From: an uncultured Bacteroidales bacterium
Lineage (GTDB): Bacteria > Bacteroidota > Bacteroidia > Bacteroidales > Paludibacteraceae
DNA: 64,000 nucleotides
NCBI GenBank assembly: GCA_946187695.1
Contig: CAMHSB010000002.1
Coordinates: forward strand, 141,103 to 205,102
Reading direction: 5' to 3'
The notes beneath the pieces are model-generated. The model did no database searches. It saw nothing but the letters and a program-made list of their open reading frames with translations, and was not told the origin of the DNA. This document shows positions 17,787 to 25,677 of this stretch, piece after piece. The first letter of the stretch is position 1, and the number at the start of each line of letters is the position of its first letter. A program made the translations under genes and the position numbers.

Positions 17787-17817
17787 TTGTATATTTCAAA
17801 CTTTTGTTGTATCTTTG
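17787..17817 (+). promoter_or_regulatory. Bacteroidota promoter of the AAA ATPase gene, with a downstream direct repeat
   Basis: TTG (17787-17789), 20 bp, TATCTTTG (17810-17817). Downstream, the 14-mer TTAACTTTTGAAAG occurs twice, at 17827-17840 and 17860-17873, exactly 33 bp apart, in the leader. This could be an operator pair or a small duplication. Confidence 0.75.
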
Positions 17818-17914
17818 TGCCGGTTTTTAACTTTTGAAAGTAAAATATGCACTTGTGTGTTAACTTTTGAAAGCACAAAACACCATAGCTATTAACCCTT
17901 ACAAAGTAAAAAAC

Positions 17915-19114
17915 ATGGAGCAATTAATCAATTTCTATTATCGGTTATTGGAGCGTTATTCCGAGTTTACGCAGATGCGTTATTTGTATGATGAGATTAA
18001 TTGGAAGAACCAATTGATTCTTATCCGCGGACCGAAAGGTTCCGGCAAAACGACCATGCTGATGCAGCATATCTTGCGTACTTTTCCCGACAAAAGCAAA
18101 GCGCTGTATTGTTCTGTAGATCATTTTTGGTTTGCCTCCCACAAGCTTCTGGACTTGGCGGAATATGCATATACGCATGATATAACGCATCTGTTTTTGG
18201 ACGAGATACACAAGTACGGCAATTGGGCGCAAGAGCTCAAAAACATCTATGATGGTTATCCCACGTTACATGTGGTAGTAACCGGAAGTAACGCTTTGGA
18301 CATCATCCATCAGATGTATGATTTGTCCCGCCGTTGCCGCGTTTATACCATGTATGGCATGAGTTTTTGTGAGTATCTCAAGTTGGAAGGAGTGGCGGAT
18401 TTGCCGCCTGTGACATTAGAGGAACTAGTGAAGAATCATGAGGCTATCAGTCGTGATATCACCTTAAAGCAGAACATCAAAGTGTTACTGCATTTTGAGC
18501 GTTATATCAAGGAAGGGTATTATCCGTTCTATCGCGATGAGTCCTTGAGCTTTGGAGAACGATTAAGCCAAGTGATAGACACTATCATCTTCAACGAGAT
18601 TCCTGCAGTCTCCAACCTGGAATACGAATCTGTCTATAAGATTAAACCTCTGCTTGCTATCTTGGCACAACAAAATCCGTACACACTAAACATCTCCGCT
18701 CTGGGCAAATCGCTGAACGCTTCACGTAATGTACTGCTAAAACTGATTGAACTATTGGATCAAGCAGCCTTGATTCGCCGGTTGTATGCTTCTGAAGAGG
18801 GGTGGGAGCAAGTCAATAAGCCGGAAAAGATTCTCTTCAATAACACAAACCTGATGTATGCGCTATCTCCCAATGCAGATACAGGTACAATGCGCGAGAC
18901 ATTTTGTGCCTCTATGTTAGCGAAGGGACACAAGATAGCCATGCCTGAGAAAGGAGACATTGTGGCTGACAAGCAGTATTTGTTTGAAGTCGGGGGCAAA
19001 AGCAAAGGCTTTGGCCAGATTGCCAACATTCCGAATAGTTATGTAGTGGCAGATGGCATTGACATGGGATTTGAAAACAAAATCCCACTATGGATGTTCG
19101 GTCTGCTCTACTAA
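17915..19114 (+). CDS. solitary AAA ATPase with DUF4143-type C-terminal domain
   Basis: 399 residues from MEQLINFYYR; a TTG 16 codons upstream is in frame but less likely. Walker A GPKGSGKTT (about residue 39), Walker B THLFLDEIHKY (about 87), a sensor-like VVTGSNA (about 118) and arginine-rich SRRCRVY. The C-terminal half has the family pattern MPEKGDIV, YLFEVGGKSKGFGQI, PNSYVVADGI, a degenerate nuclease-like D...E-x-K arrangement. Such orphan ATPases are common and patchily distributed in Bacteroidales; their role is unproven. The gene lies opposite to its surroundings, between a murG remnant and the intact murG, which points to insertion or rearrangement here. Confidence 0.88.
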   Translation: MEQLINFYYRLLERYSEFTQMRYLYDEINWKNQLILIRGPKGSGKTTMLMQHILRTFPDKSKALYCSVDHFWFASHKLLDLAEYAYTHDITHLFLDEIHKYGNWAQELKNIYDGYPTLHVVVTGSNALDIIHQMYDLSRRCRVYTMYGMSFCEYLKLEGVADLPPVTLEELVKNHEAISRDITLKQNIKVLLHFERYIKEGYYPFYRDESLSFGERLSQVIDTIIFNEIPAVSNLEYESVYKIKPLLAILAQQNPYTLNISALGKSLNASRNVLLKLIELLDQAALIRRLYASEEGWEQVNKPEKILFNNTNLMYALSPNADTGTMRETFCASMLAKGHKIAMPEKGDIVADKQYLFEVGGKSKGFGQIANIPNSYVVADGIDMGFENKIPLWMFGLLY

Positions 19115-19147
19115 TCCCTCCGGCAAATACTTTTCAAAAACTCCTCT

Positions 19148-20260
19148 TTAGTCATGGGGTGAAGTCTTTTTTGCTAATTTTATGACTTCTTCGGCGATGC
19201 GGCGGGCGGAGTCGGTTTGGGCGAGGGTGAGGATGTTGGTATGCAGGGTTTGGAGGCGGGCATCGTCGTGGATGAGTTTGAGGGCAGTCGGTACGAGTTG
19301 GGCTGCGGCGTCGGCATCGCGGACGAGTACGGCGGCATCCTTGTTGACGAGCGCCATGGCGTTATGGGTCTGGTGGTCTTCCGCTACGTTGGGAGAGGGG
19401 ACTAAGATAGCGGGCTTGCCAAGGAGGCAGAGTTCGCTGATGGACGAGGCGCCGGCACGCGAGATGACGAGATCTGCGTTGGCGTATCTATCCGGCATGT
19501 CGGCAAGGAAATCATAGATTTCCAGACCGGCTTCGCCTGTTAGACCGTTATCACTGTTAGACCGCTGCGCTGTAAGACCGCTACGCTGTAAGATATTCTC
19601 ATAGTATAACTTTCCTGTTTGCCAGACGACATGGATGCCTGCGGCTTTAAGTTGAGGCAGGCCGGCGAGGATGGCTTCGTTGATGGTGCGGGCACCGAGC
19701 GAACCTCCAATTATGAGCAGATTCTTTCCACTTTCCACTTTCCTCTTTCCGCTCGTCAGGTTCTGGCGGACGGGATTGCCGGTGAGGATGATCTTGTCGG
19801 CGGGGAAGAAACGCTCCATGCCTTCGTAGGCGACGCAGATCTTGGCTGCTTTGTCCTTGAGGAGTTTATTGGTGACCCCGGCGAAGCCGTTTTGCTCCTG
19901 CAGGAGGATAGGGATACCCATGTTGGCTGCCTGCCACATGGCTGCACCGGAGGCGTATCCGCCGACACCGACGCCTACGTTCGGTTTGAAATCGCGGATG
20001 ATCTTCTTGACCTGGTGCAGGGACTTGAGCAGATCGGTCATGACGGACACGTTCTTCCAGGGTTGGGCACGGTTGAAGCCCCGTACGGGCAGTCCGACGA
20101 TCTGGTAACCGGCTTGCGGTACGCGCTCCATCTCCATGCGACCTAAGGCACCGACAAACAAAATCTGCGCCTCCGGATCCAGTTCCTTCAAGGCGTTGGC
20201 AATACTGATTGCGGGGAAGATATGGCCACCGGTCCCGCCTCCTGAAATTAAATACCTCAT
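19148..20260 (-). CDS. murG: UDP-N-acetylglucosamine--N-acetylmuramyl-(pentapeptide) pyrophosphoryl-undecaprenol N-acetylglucosamine transferase
   Basis: 370 residues; adds GlcNAc to lipid I to make lipid II on the inner face of the membrane. Seen: GGGTGGHIFPAISIA at the N-terminus, VGGYASGAAMW, LLQEQNGFAG, IIGGSLGARTINEAI, VISRAGASSISELCLLGKPAIL and PSPNVAEDHQTHNA. Two tandem arrays are translated in frame: SGKRKVESGK (7-bp units, about residue 170) and RSGLTAQRSNSDNGLTG (16-bp units, about residue 228), the latter before IYDFLADMPDRYANADL. Both fall in loops of the C-terminal Rossmann domain. Last gene of the dcw series here; murC does not follow. Confidence 0.97.
   Translation of the reverse strand: MRYLISGGGTGGHIFPAISIANALKELDPEAQILFVGALGRMEMERVPQAGYQIVGLPVRGFNRAQPWKNVSVMTDLLKSLHQVKKIIRDFKPNVGVGVGGYASGAAMWQAANMGIPILLQEQNGFAGVTNKLLKDKAAKICVAYEGMERFFPADKIILTGNPVRQNLTSGKRKVESGKNLLIIGGSLGARTINEAILAGLPQLKAAGIHVVWQTGKLYYENILQRSGLTAQRSNSDNGLTGEAGLEIYDFLADMPDRYANADLVISRAGASSISELCLLGKPAILVPSPNVAEDHQTHNAMALVNKDAAVLVRDADAAAQLVPTALKLIHDDARLQTLHTNILTLAQTDSARRIAEEVIKLAKKTSPHD
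19167..19218. repeat. 52-bp direct repeat (3' end of murG), partner at 17499-17550
   Basis: Perfect 52-bp identity with 17499-17550. The two copies flank the ATPase gene in direct orientation 1.67 kb apart. Confidence 0.95.
19538..19592. repeat. 16-bp tandem array inside murG
   Basis: Units of 17, 16 and 16 bp plus a partial one, consensus TGTWAGACCGCTNCGC. The same word makes the arrays at 21531 and 53517 and part of the murG remnant at 17570. Confidence 0.85.
19725..19752. repeat. 7-bp tandem array (TTTCCAC-like x4) inside murG
   Basis: tttccac, tttccac, tttcctc, tttccgc; encodes SGKRKVESGK on the minus strand. Confidence 0.82.
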
Positions 20261-20262
20261 AT

Positions 20263-20297
20263 TGATTATGAATTATGAATTTAGAATTTAGAATTTG
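20263..20297. repeat. 7-bp tandem array (GAATTTA-like x5) between murG and ftsW
   Basis: tgattat, gaattat, gaattta, gaattta, gaatttg. It fills the 37-base gap between ftsW and murG. Confidence 0.85.
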
Positions 20298-21530
20298 TTA
20301 CTCCAAGGTGACGATGGGGGCATCGTCGAGGCTTTGTTCGATGGTTTCGTTGACGCGTTCACGGAGTTCGAGTTGTTCGCGGCTGACCGCCATCATGATA
20401 CCAAAATAGATGGAGGTGATGAGCACGGACGTACCGCCACGCGATATCAAGGGTAGGGGTTGACCCGTGACGGGTCCCAGACCGACAGCTACGAGCATGG
20501 AGATGAGGGCCTGACAGGTGATCATGAGCGCGAGGCCCATCGTCATGAGCATTGCCGGCATGTCGTTGAAGCGGCTAGACACATAGCAGGCTCGGAAGAG
20601 GACTGCCAGATAGAGGAAGATGAGCACCGCCGCACCGATAAATCCGGACTCCTCGACGAAGATGGCGAAGATATAATCGGCAAAAGCCAAGGGTAAGTAA
20701 TCGCGTTCTTTGGAGTTGCCGGGTCCGACACCCAGCGGGGTCTTGCCGCCCCGCGCGATGGCTACGGAGGCATACACTTCCTGGATATTCTCGTCCGTGA
20801 GGACATATTTGGATCCGTCGTCCTGATCAAAATGACGGTCGATACGGCTGACCCAGGTGGTGGCACGTTTGAAAGGACCGTGCATCTCGCGGTGCGGACG
20901 CACGAATCCGAACTCGACGATGGCATAGCCCAGACCGAGCACGAGGATGGCAATACCTACGACCGACATCGTGTATTTCCACGGGATACGCGCCAGGACC
21001 CATAGGCAGAAGATGATCAGGCCGATGAGCACCGCAGTGGATAAGTTCGACGCCATGACAGGCAGCATGACGATGCCCGCGATGATGAGCGTGCGGTAGA
21101 AATACTTGCTTTTATCTGCCTCGGTACGGATACGCGCCAGCTGGTCCGCGATGACGATGATGAGGGATAGCTTGGCTAACTCGGAAGGCTGGAAAGTGAT
21201 GCCGGCGATACGTACCCATCGAGCTGCACCGTTGATGGTGACGACAAGCGGATTGCCCGGTATCATGGTCGAATAGACGAGCAGGGTACTGATGCCCAAG
21301 AGCACATAGCCGCCCAGCCGCACCCAGTAGGTGGGGATGAACTGTATGACCCCTGCCGCAATGATGCCCAAGAGCAGGAAGAGCATCTGGGAGCCGATGG
21401 GACCCAGTACCGATCCGCGCGAATAGACCAGCGTGGACGAAGCCGAGAACAGGGCGATGACCGCCATCACGATCAGGATGAGGAAGAGCGCCCAGAAGGA
21501 TTTGTCAATATTATTAAATGACCATTTCAT
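20298..21530 (-). CDS. ftsW: lipid II polymerase / cell-division protein FtsW (SEDS family)
   Basis: 410 residues, about ten membrane segments. SEDS glycosyltransferase that polymerises lipid II at the septum together with the class B PBP encoded upstream. Seen: FSASSTLVYSRG near residue 30, FQPSELAKLSLII, LTDENIQEVYASVAIARGG, PLGVGPGNSKERDYLPLAFADYIF (the catalytic loop region), PLPLISRGGTSVL. A charged C-terminal tail (about 380-410) is cytosolic. A 7-bp array separates it from murG and a 16-bp array from murD. Confidence 0.96.
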   Translation of the reverse strand: MKWSFNNIDKSFWALFLILIVMAVIALFSASSTLVYSRGSVLGPIGSQMLFLLLGIIAAGVIQFIPTYWVRLGGYVLLGISTLLVYSTMIPGNPLVVTINGAARWVRIAGITFQPSELAKLSLIIVIADQLARIRTEADKSKYFYRTLIIAGIVMLPVMASNLSTAVLIGLIIFCLWVLARIPWKYTMSVVGIAILVLGLGYAIVEFGFVRPHREMHGPFKRATTWVSRIDRHFDQDDGSKYVLTDENIQEVYASVAIARGGKTPLGVGPGNSKERDYLPLAFADYIFAIFVEESGFIGAAVLIFLYLAVLFRACYVSSRFNDMPAMLMTMGLALMITCQALISMLVAVGLGPVTGQPLPLISRGGTSVLITSIYFGIMMAVSREQLELRERVNETIEQSLDDAPIVTLE

Positions 21531-21588
21531 TGTAAGACCGTTTCACTGTAAGACCGTTACACTGTTGGACCGCTTCGCTGTTAGAGGG
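21531..21588. repeat. 16-bp tandem array between murD and ftsW
   Basis: Three complete 16-bp units (21531, 21547, 21563) and a 10-bp partial unit: tgtaagaccgtttcac, tgtaagaccgttacac, tgttggaccgcttcgc, tgttagaggg. It runs into the last codons of murD. Confidence 0.9.
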
Positions 21589-22864
21589 CTCTTACGGCTG
21601 CCATGAACTGTTCACCGCGATCTTCGTAGGACTTAAAGAGGTCGAAGGACGCGCAACAGGGCGAGAGCAGGACGGTGTCGCCTTCATGGGCGGCCTTGTA
21701 GGCGCCTTGGATGGCATCATGCAAATTATCGGTGTCAATAATTTGCAAACCAAAACCGCCGAAATGTTCTCTCAGTTTCTCGTTGTGCAAGCCCATAAAG
21801 ACGAGGGTGTGGCATTTCTCGCGCACGAGCTCGTCGATCTCGGAGTAGTCATTGCCCTTGTCCTTACCGCCCAGGATGAGGACGGTTGGGGTGGTCATGG
21901 ACTCGAGGGCGTACCAACAGCTGTTGACGTTGGTGGCCTTGGAGTCATTGATATAACGTACACCTTTGACGGTCGCGACATACTGGAGGCGATGCTCCAC
22001 GCCCTGGAAGGTCTTGAGGGCTTCGCGGATGACCTCTTTCTTGATACCCACCACCTTGGCTGCGATTGTAGCGGCCATCGAGTTGAGGACATTATGCCGT
22101 CCCTTGAGTGCCAATTCGTCTTCGCCGACGGGCAGCGGGTTGGGAACAGTGAAGCCGTAGGGGTAGAGGGTGGCGCCCAGTTGGATCTTCTTCATCTCGC
22201 GATCGATGACGGGATCTTCCGCCCAGTAGATGAACGAATCCTCTTTGGTCTGATTGCGGGTGATACGGAACTTGGCGTCGATATAGTTCTGGAACTTAAA
22301 ATCGTAGCGATCCAGGTGGTCCGGGGTGATGTTCAACAAAATGGCTACGTCGGCCTTGAAGTCGTACATGTTATCAAGTTGGAAAGACGAGAGCTCGATG
22401 ACGTAATAGTCATGGTCCTCATGGGCGACCTGCAAAGCCAGCGAGTTGCCGATATTGCCTGCCAGCCCGACGTTTAGACCTGCATTGCGGAGGATATAAT
22501 AGATGAGCGAGGTGGTGGTTGTCTTACCGTTCGAACCCGTGATACAGATCATTTTCGCATGCGTATAACGTGCGGCGAACTCGATCTCCGAGATGATGGG
22601 CGTGCCCTGTGCCTGCAGCTTCTGAATGAGCGGTGCGGTCAAGGGGATACCCGGCGATTTGACTACCTCGTCGGCATTGAGAATGAGGGATTCCGTGTGC
22701 TTGCCGTCTTCCCATGCTACGCCGTTCTGATCCAGCAAGGCGCGATAGGGATCGGAGATCGTACCGCAGTCGGATACGAAGACGTCAAAACCTTTCTCTT
22801 TGGCCAGGATGGCGGCTCCGCTGCCGCTCTCGCCGGCGCCCAGTATTACAATTCGTTTGCTCAT
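21581..22864 (-). CDS. murD: UDP-N-acetylmuramoyl-L-alanine--D-glutamate ligase
   Basis: 427 residues; adds D-Glu to UDP-MurNAc-L-Ala in the cytosol, using ATP. Seen: N-terminal Rossmann-like VILGAGESGSGAAILA, KSPGIPLTAP, the P-loop ITGSNGKTTTTSL (about residue 111), NITPDHLDRY, HNVLNSMAATIAAKV, EHRLQYVATVKGVRYINDSKATN and LSPCCASFDLFKSYEDRGEQF. Length and motif order are normal for the family. Its last codons overlap the end of a 16-bp tandem array. Confidence 0.97.
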   Translation of the reverse strand: MSKRIVILGAGESGSGAAILAKEKGFDVFVSDCGTISDPYRALLDQNGVAWEDGKHTESLILNADEVVKSPGIPLTAPLIQKLQAQGTPIISEIEFAARYTHAKMICITGSNGKTTTTSLIYYILRNAGLNVGLAGNIGNSLALQVAHEDHDYYVIELSSFQLDNMYDFKADVAILLNITPDHLDRYDFKFQNYIDAKFRITRNQTKEDSFIYWAEDPVIDREMKKIQLGATLYPYGFTVPNPLPVGEDELALKGRHNVLNSMAATIAAKVVGIKKEVIREALKTFQGVEHRLQYVATVKGVRYINDSKATNVNSCWYALESMTTPTVLILGGKDKGNDYSEIDELVREKCHTLVFMGLHNEKLREHFGGFGLQIIDTDNLHDAIQGAYKAAHEGDTVLLSPCCASFDLFKSYEDRGEQFMAAVRAL

Positions 22865-22897
22865 ATTATTATATTAAAAGAAAATATCAAAAATAAT

Positions 22898-24169
22898 TTA
22901 TCGGATCTTTAATGTTAAAATGGTGATGGCGGCAAGGATGAGGGTGACGATGCAGAAACGCAGGACGATCTTCGATTCGTGATGCAGGTTCTTGCTGCCT
23001 TTGAAACGGATGATACAGGTGGGGTCGTTCTTGAGGACCTGCTCCACGGAGGTACGGAAATGGTCGTGCAGCGGTGCCCTTTTCCATACGCGGACGTGCA
23101 GCCCGCGTTTCTTGTAAAACTTATAGACCTGGGTCTGCAGGATGACACTCACGCTCTCCATGAGGAAGACCCCGCAGAGGACGGGTACTAAAAGCTCCTT
23201 GTGGATGATCATGGCGCAGACGCCGATGATGCCACCGACGGTGAGGCTGCCGGTGTCACCGAGGAAGACCTGTGCGGGGAAGCCGTTGAACCAGAGGTAG
23301 CCCACCAGAGCGCCGACGAAAGAGGCGAGGAAGACTACCAACTCTTCGGAGCCCGGGATGTACATGACATCGAAATACTCCGCCCAGACGACACTACCGG
23401 AGGTGTAGGCGAGAATGAGCAGGGCAATCGCCATGATGGCCGAGTTACCGGCACACATGCCGTCCATGCCGTCGTTGAGGTTCGCACCGTTGCTGACTGC
23501 CGCTACGACGAAGACTGTCAGCAGCACAAAGAAGATCCAACCGAAGCGGTATTTATTGTTCTCGCCCGTCCAGGAGAAGAGGTCGGCATAATTGAAGTTA
23601 TGATGCTTGACGAAGGGGATGGTGGTCTGGGTGGACTTGATCTCCGGACTCTTCTCGACGACGACCACATTGTTCTCGATATGACTTGTGACGACCTCGT
23701 TCATGCTGACAGCAGGGCAGAAACGAAGGGTGAGTCCGACGATGAGACCGAGGGTGATCTGACCGGCGATCTTGACCCAACCGTTCAGACCCTCTTTGTT
23801 CTTGCGGAAGGTCTTGATATAATCGTCCGCAAAGCCCAACGCGCCCATGAGAAGGGTCGTTATCAGCATGAGGATCATATAGACATTGCTCAGCTTGCCG
23901 AACAGCAGACAGGGCAGCAGGATGGCTACGATGACGATGATACCGCCCATCGTCGGCACGCCTTTCTTGCCCACGTTGAAGGGATCGGTTTTCTCATCGC
24001 GTTGGGTCTCCGAGATATGATGGCGTTTCATGAAATCGATGAACCAGTTGCCGAAACAGATACTGGTGATGAGTGCGATGATGCCCGCTACGATGGCGCG
24101 GAAGGAGATGTAGGTGAACAGGCGCGCACCGAGTACATCACTGAAATAGGTAAAAAAATGATAAATCAT
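22898..24169 (-). CDS. mraY: phospho-N-acetylmuramoyl-pentapeptide-transferase
   Basis: 423 residues with about ten membrane segments; transfers phospho-MurNAc-pentapeptide to undecaprenyl phosphate to make lipid I. Seen: KKGVPTMGGIIVI, the Asp pair in GFADDYIKTFRKN, NLNDGMDGMCAGNSA, FLGDTGSLTVGGIIG and the C-terminal KRAPLHDHF. It is longer than the ~360-residue norm because of an extra segment around residues 160-215, which is usual in Bacteroidetes. Confidence 0.97.
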   Translation of the reverse strand: MIYHFFTYFSDVLGARLFTYISFRAIVAGIIALITSICFGNWFIDFMKRHHISETQRDEKTDPFNVGKKGVPTMGGIIVIVAILLPCLLFGKLSNVYMILMLITTLLMGALGFADDYIKTFRKNKEGLNGWVKIAGQITLGLIVGLTLRFCPAVSMNEVVTSHIENNVVVVEKSPEIKSTQTTIPFVKHHNFNYADLFSWTGENNKYRFGWIFFVLLTVFVVAAVSNGANLNDGMDGMCAGNSAIMAIALLILAYTSGSVVWAEYFDVMYIPGSEELVVFLASFVGALVGYLWFNGFPAQVFLGDTGSLTVGGIIGVCAMIIHKELLVPVLCGVFLMESVSVILQTQVYKFYKKRGLHVRVWKRAPLHDHFRTSVEQVLKNDPTCIIRFKGSKNLHHESKIVLRFCIVTLILAAITILTLKIR

Positions 24170-24177
24170 TTTATAAT

Positions 24178-24212
24178 GTTTAATGTTTAATGTTTAGTGT
24201 TTAGTGTTTAGA
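24178..24212. repeat. 7-bp tandem array (GTTTAAT/GTTTAGT x5) between murE and mraY
   Basis: gtttaat, gtttaat, gtttagt, gtttagt, gtttaga. It occupies nearly the whole intergenic gap and includes the murE stop codon region. Confidence 0.9.
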
Positions 24213-25677
24213 GGTGTTTCTTTACTTGTTCGTGGTCGTCAAAATGGTGTTTGACGCCCTTGATGATCTGGTAGTCTTCGTGTCCTTTGCCGGCGATGAG
24301 GATGACGTCGTCTTTCTGCGCCAGTGTGCAGGCCGTCTGGATGGCTGCGGCTCGGTCTTCGATGACGAGGGTGGTGCGCAGTTCTTCTTCGGTGAGGCCG
24401 TCCGTCATATCCTTGAGGATGTCGGCCGGTTCTTCATCGCGCGGGTTGTCGGAGGTGAGGATCAGTTGCTCGCTGCCGCGTTTGGCGATCTGCGCCATCA
24501 TGGGTCGTTTGCCTTTGTCGCGGTTACCTCCGCAACCTACGACGGTTATGAGTTTGGCACTTTCTTTCTTGATCTCGCGAATGGTCTGGATGACGTTATC
24601 GACTGCGTCGGGTGTATGGGCATAATCGACGATGGCTGTCCAGCCTTTGGGGCTATGGATGGTCTCGAAACGTCCGTTCACCGGTTTGAGGGTGGAGAGC
24701 ACGCGCAGGACATCCATCTCGTCGAAACCGAGGCACAACGCTGCGCCGTAGATACAGAGCAGGTTGGATACATTGAATCGTCCTACGAGGGGAACAAAGA
24801 CCTCTTTGCCGTTGATGGCAAGCATCATGCCGTCGAAGCCTTCTTCCAATATCTGCGCCTTGTAGTCGGCGAGCGAACGGGTGGAGTAGGTATGGACGGC
24901 CGCCTTGCAGTTCTGCGTCATGACGAGTCCGTTTTTGTCGTCTTTGTTGGTGACAGCGAATGCCGTTTTCTTCAGACCGTCAAAGAGCCGTTTCTTGGTG
25001 TCGCGGTAGTTATCGAAGGTCTTATGGTAATCGATATGATCGCGCGTGAGGTTCGTAAAGAGCGCGCCGTCGAAATCCAGCCCCGCTATGCGTTCCTGCG
25101 CGATCGCGTGGGAGGAAACCTCCATGAAGGCGTAGGTACAACCGGCATCCACCATGCGGCGTAGCAGGCCGTTCAGTTCGATGGCATCGGGGGTGGTGTG
25201 GGTGGCCGGTACCGCCTCGTCCTCAATATAATTGACCACGGTGGAGAGCAGGCCGGCTTTGTGGCCCAACGCGCGCACGAGTTTATATAATAAGGTAGCG
25301 ATCGTGGTCTTGCCGTTCGTGCCGGTGACGCCGACGAGTGTCAGCGCTTTGGACGGTTCTCCAAACCATTTGGAAGCTAACAGACCGAGGGCACGGTCGG
25401 TGTTCTCCACCAAGATAAAGGTGGGGGATTGGTGATTGGTAATTGGTGATTGGTGATTGGTGATATATTCTCTCTTTGAGAGAACGACTGCTGTAGCACC
25501 CTTGGCGACACAACCATCAATGAAAGTATGTCCATCTACTGCTGTGCCTACCTGGGCTACAAACATATCGCCTGTTTCGATCTTGCGACTATCGAAGTGC
25601 AGACCGTGGATCTCTTTGTCGGTGCGACCGATTACCTCAATCGGCTCAATCGCGTTTAATAAGTCTTTTAGTACCAT
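24208..25677 (-). CDS. murE: UDP-N-acetylmuramoyl-L-alanyl-D-glutamate--2,6-diaminopimelate ligase
   Basis: 489 residues; adds the third amino acid of the stem peptide. P-loop GVTGTNGKTTIATLL, THTTPDAIEL, MEVSSHAIAQERI, NLTRDHIDYHKT and the DNPR motif (TSDNPRDEEPADI) that marks meso-diaminopimelate as substrate. A 7-bp array encodes ITNHQSPITNHQSP at about residue 73-86, in the N-terminal UDP-binding domain just before FILVENTDRAL. The start overlaps the end of ftsI by 32 bases. Confidence 0.97.
   Translation of the reverse strand: MVLKDLLNAIEPIEVIGRTDKEIHGLHFDSRKIETGDMFVAQVGTAVDGHTFIDGCVAKGATAVVLSKREYITNHQSPITNHQSPTFILVENTDRALGLLASKWFGEPSKALTLVGVTGTNGKTTIATLLYKLVRALGHKAGLLSTVVNYIEDEAVPATHTTPDAIELNGLLRRMVDAGCTYAFMEVSSHAIAQERIAGLDFDGALFTNLTRDHIDYHKTFDNYRDTKKRLFDGLKKTAFAVTNKDDKNGLVMTQNCKAAVHTYSTRSLADYKAQILEEGFDGMMLAINGKEVFVPLVGRFNVSNLLCIYGAALCLGFDEMDVLRVLSTLKPVNGRFETIHSPKGWTAIVDYAHTPDAVDNVIQTIREIKKESAKLITVVGCGGNRDKGKRPMMAQIAKRGSEQLILTSDNPRDEEPADILKDMTDGLTEEELRTTLVIEDRAAAIQTACTLAQKDDVILIAGKGHEDYQIIKGVKHHFDDHEQVKKHL
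25427..25466. repeat. 7-bp tandem array (GATTGGT x5) inside murE
   Basis: gattggt, gattggt, aattggt, gattggt, gattggt followed by gatat. In frame in murE as TNHQSPITNHQSP. Confidence 0.92.

Noticed and set aside
23201..24190. 329-codon frame opposite mraY
   Set aside because: Composition shadow; the mraY reading has all family motifs.
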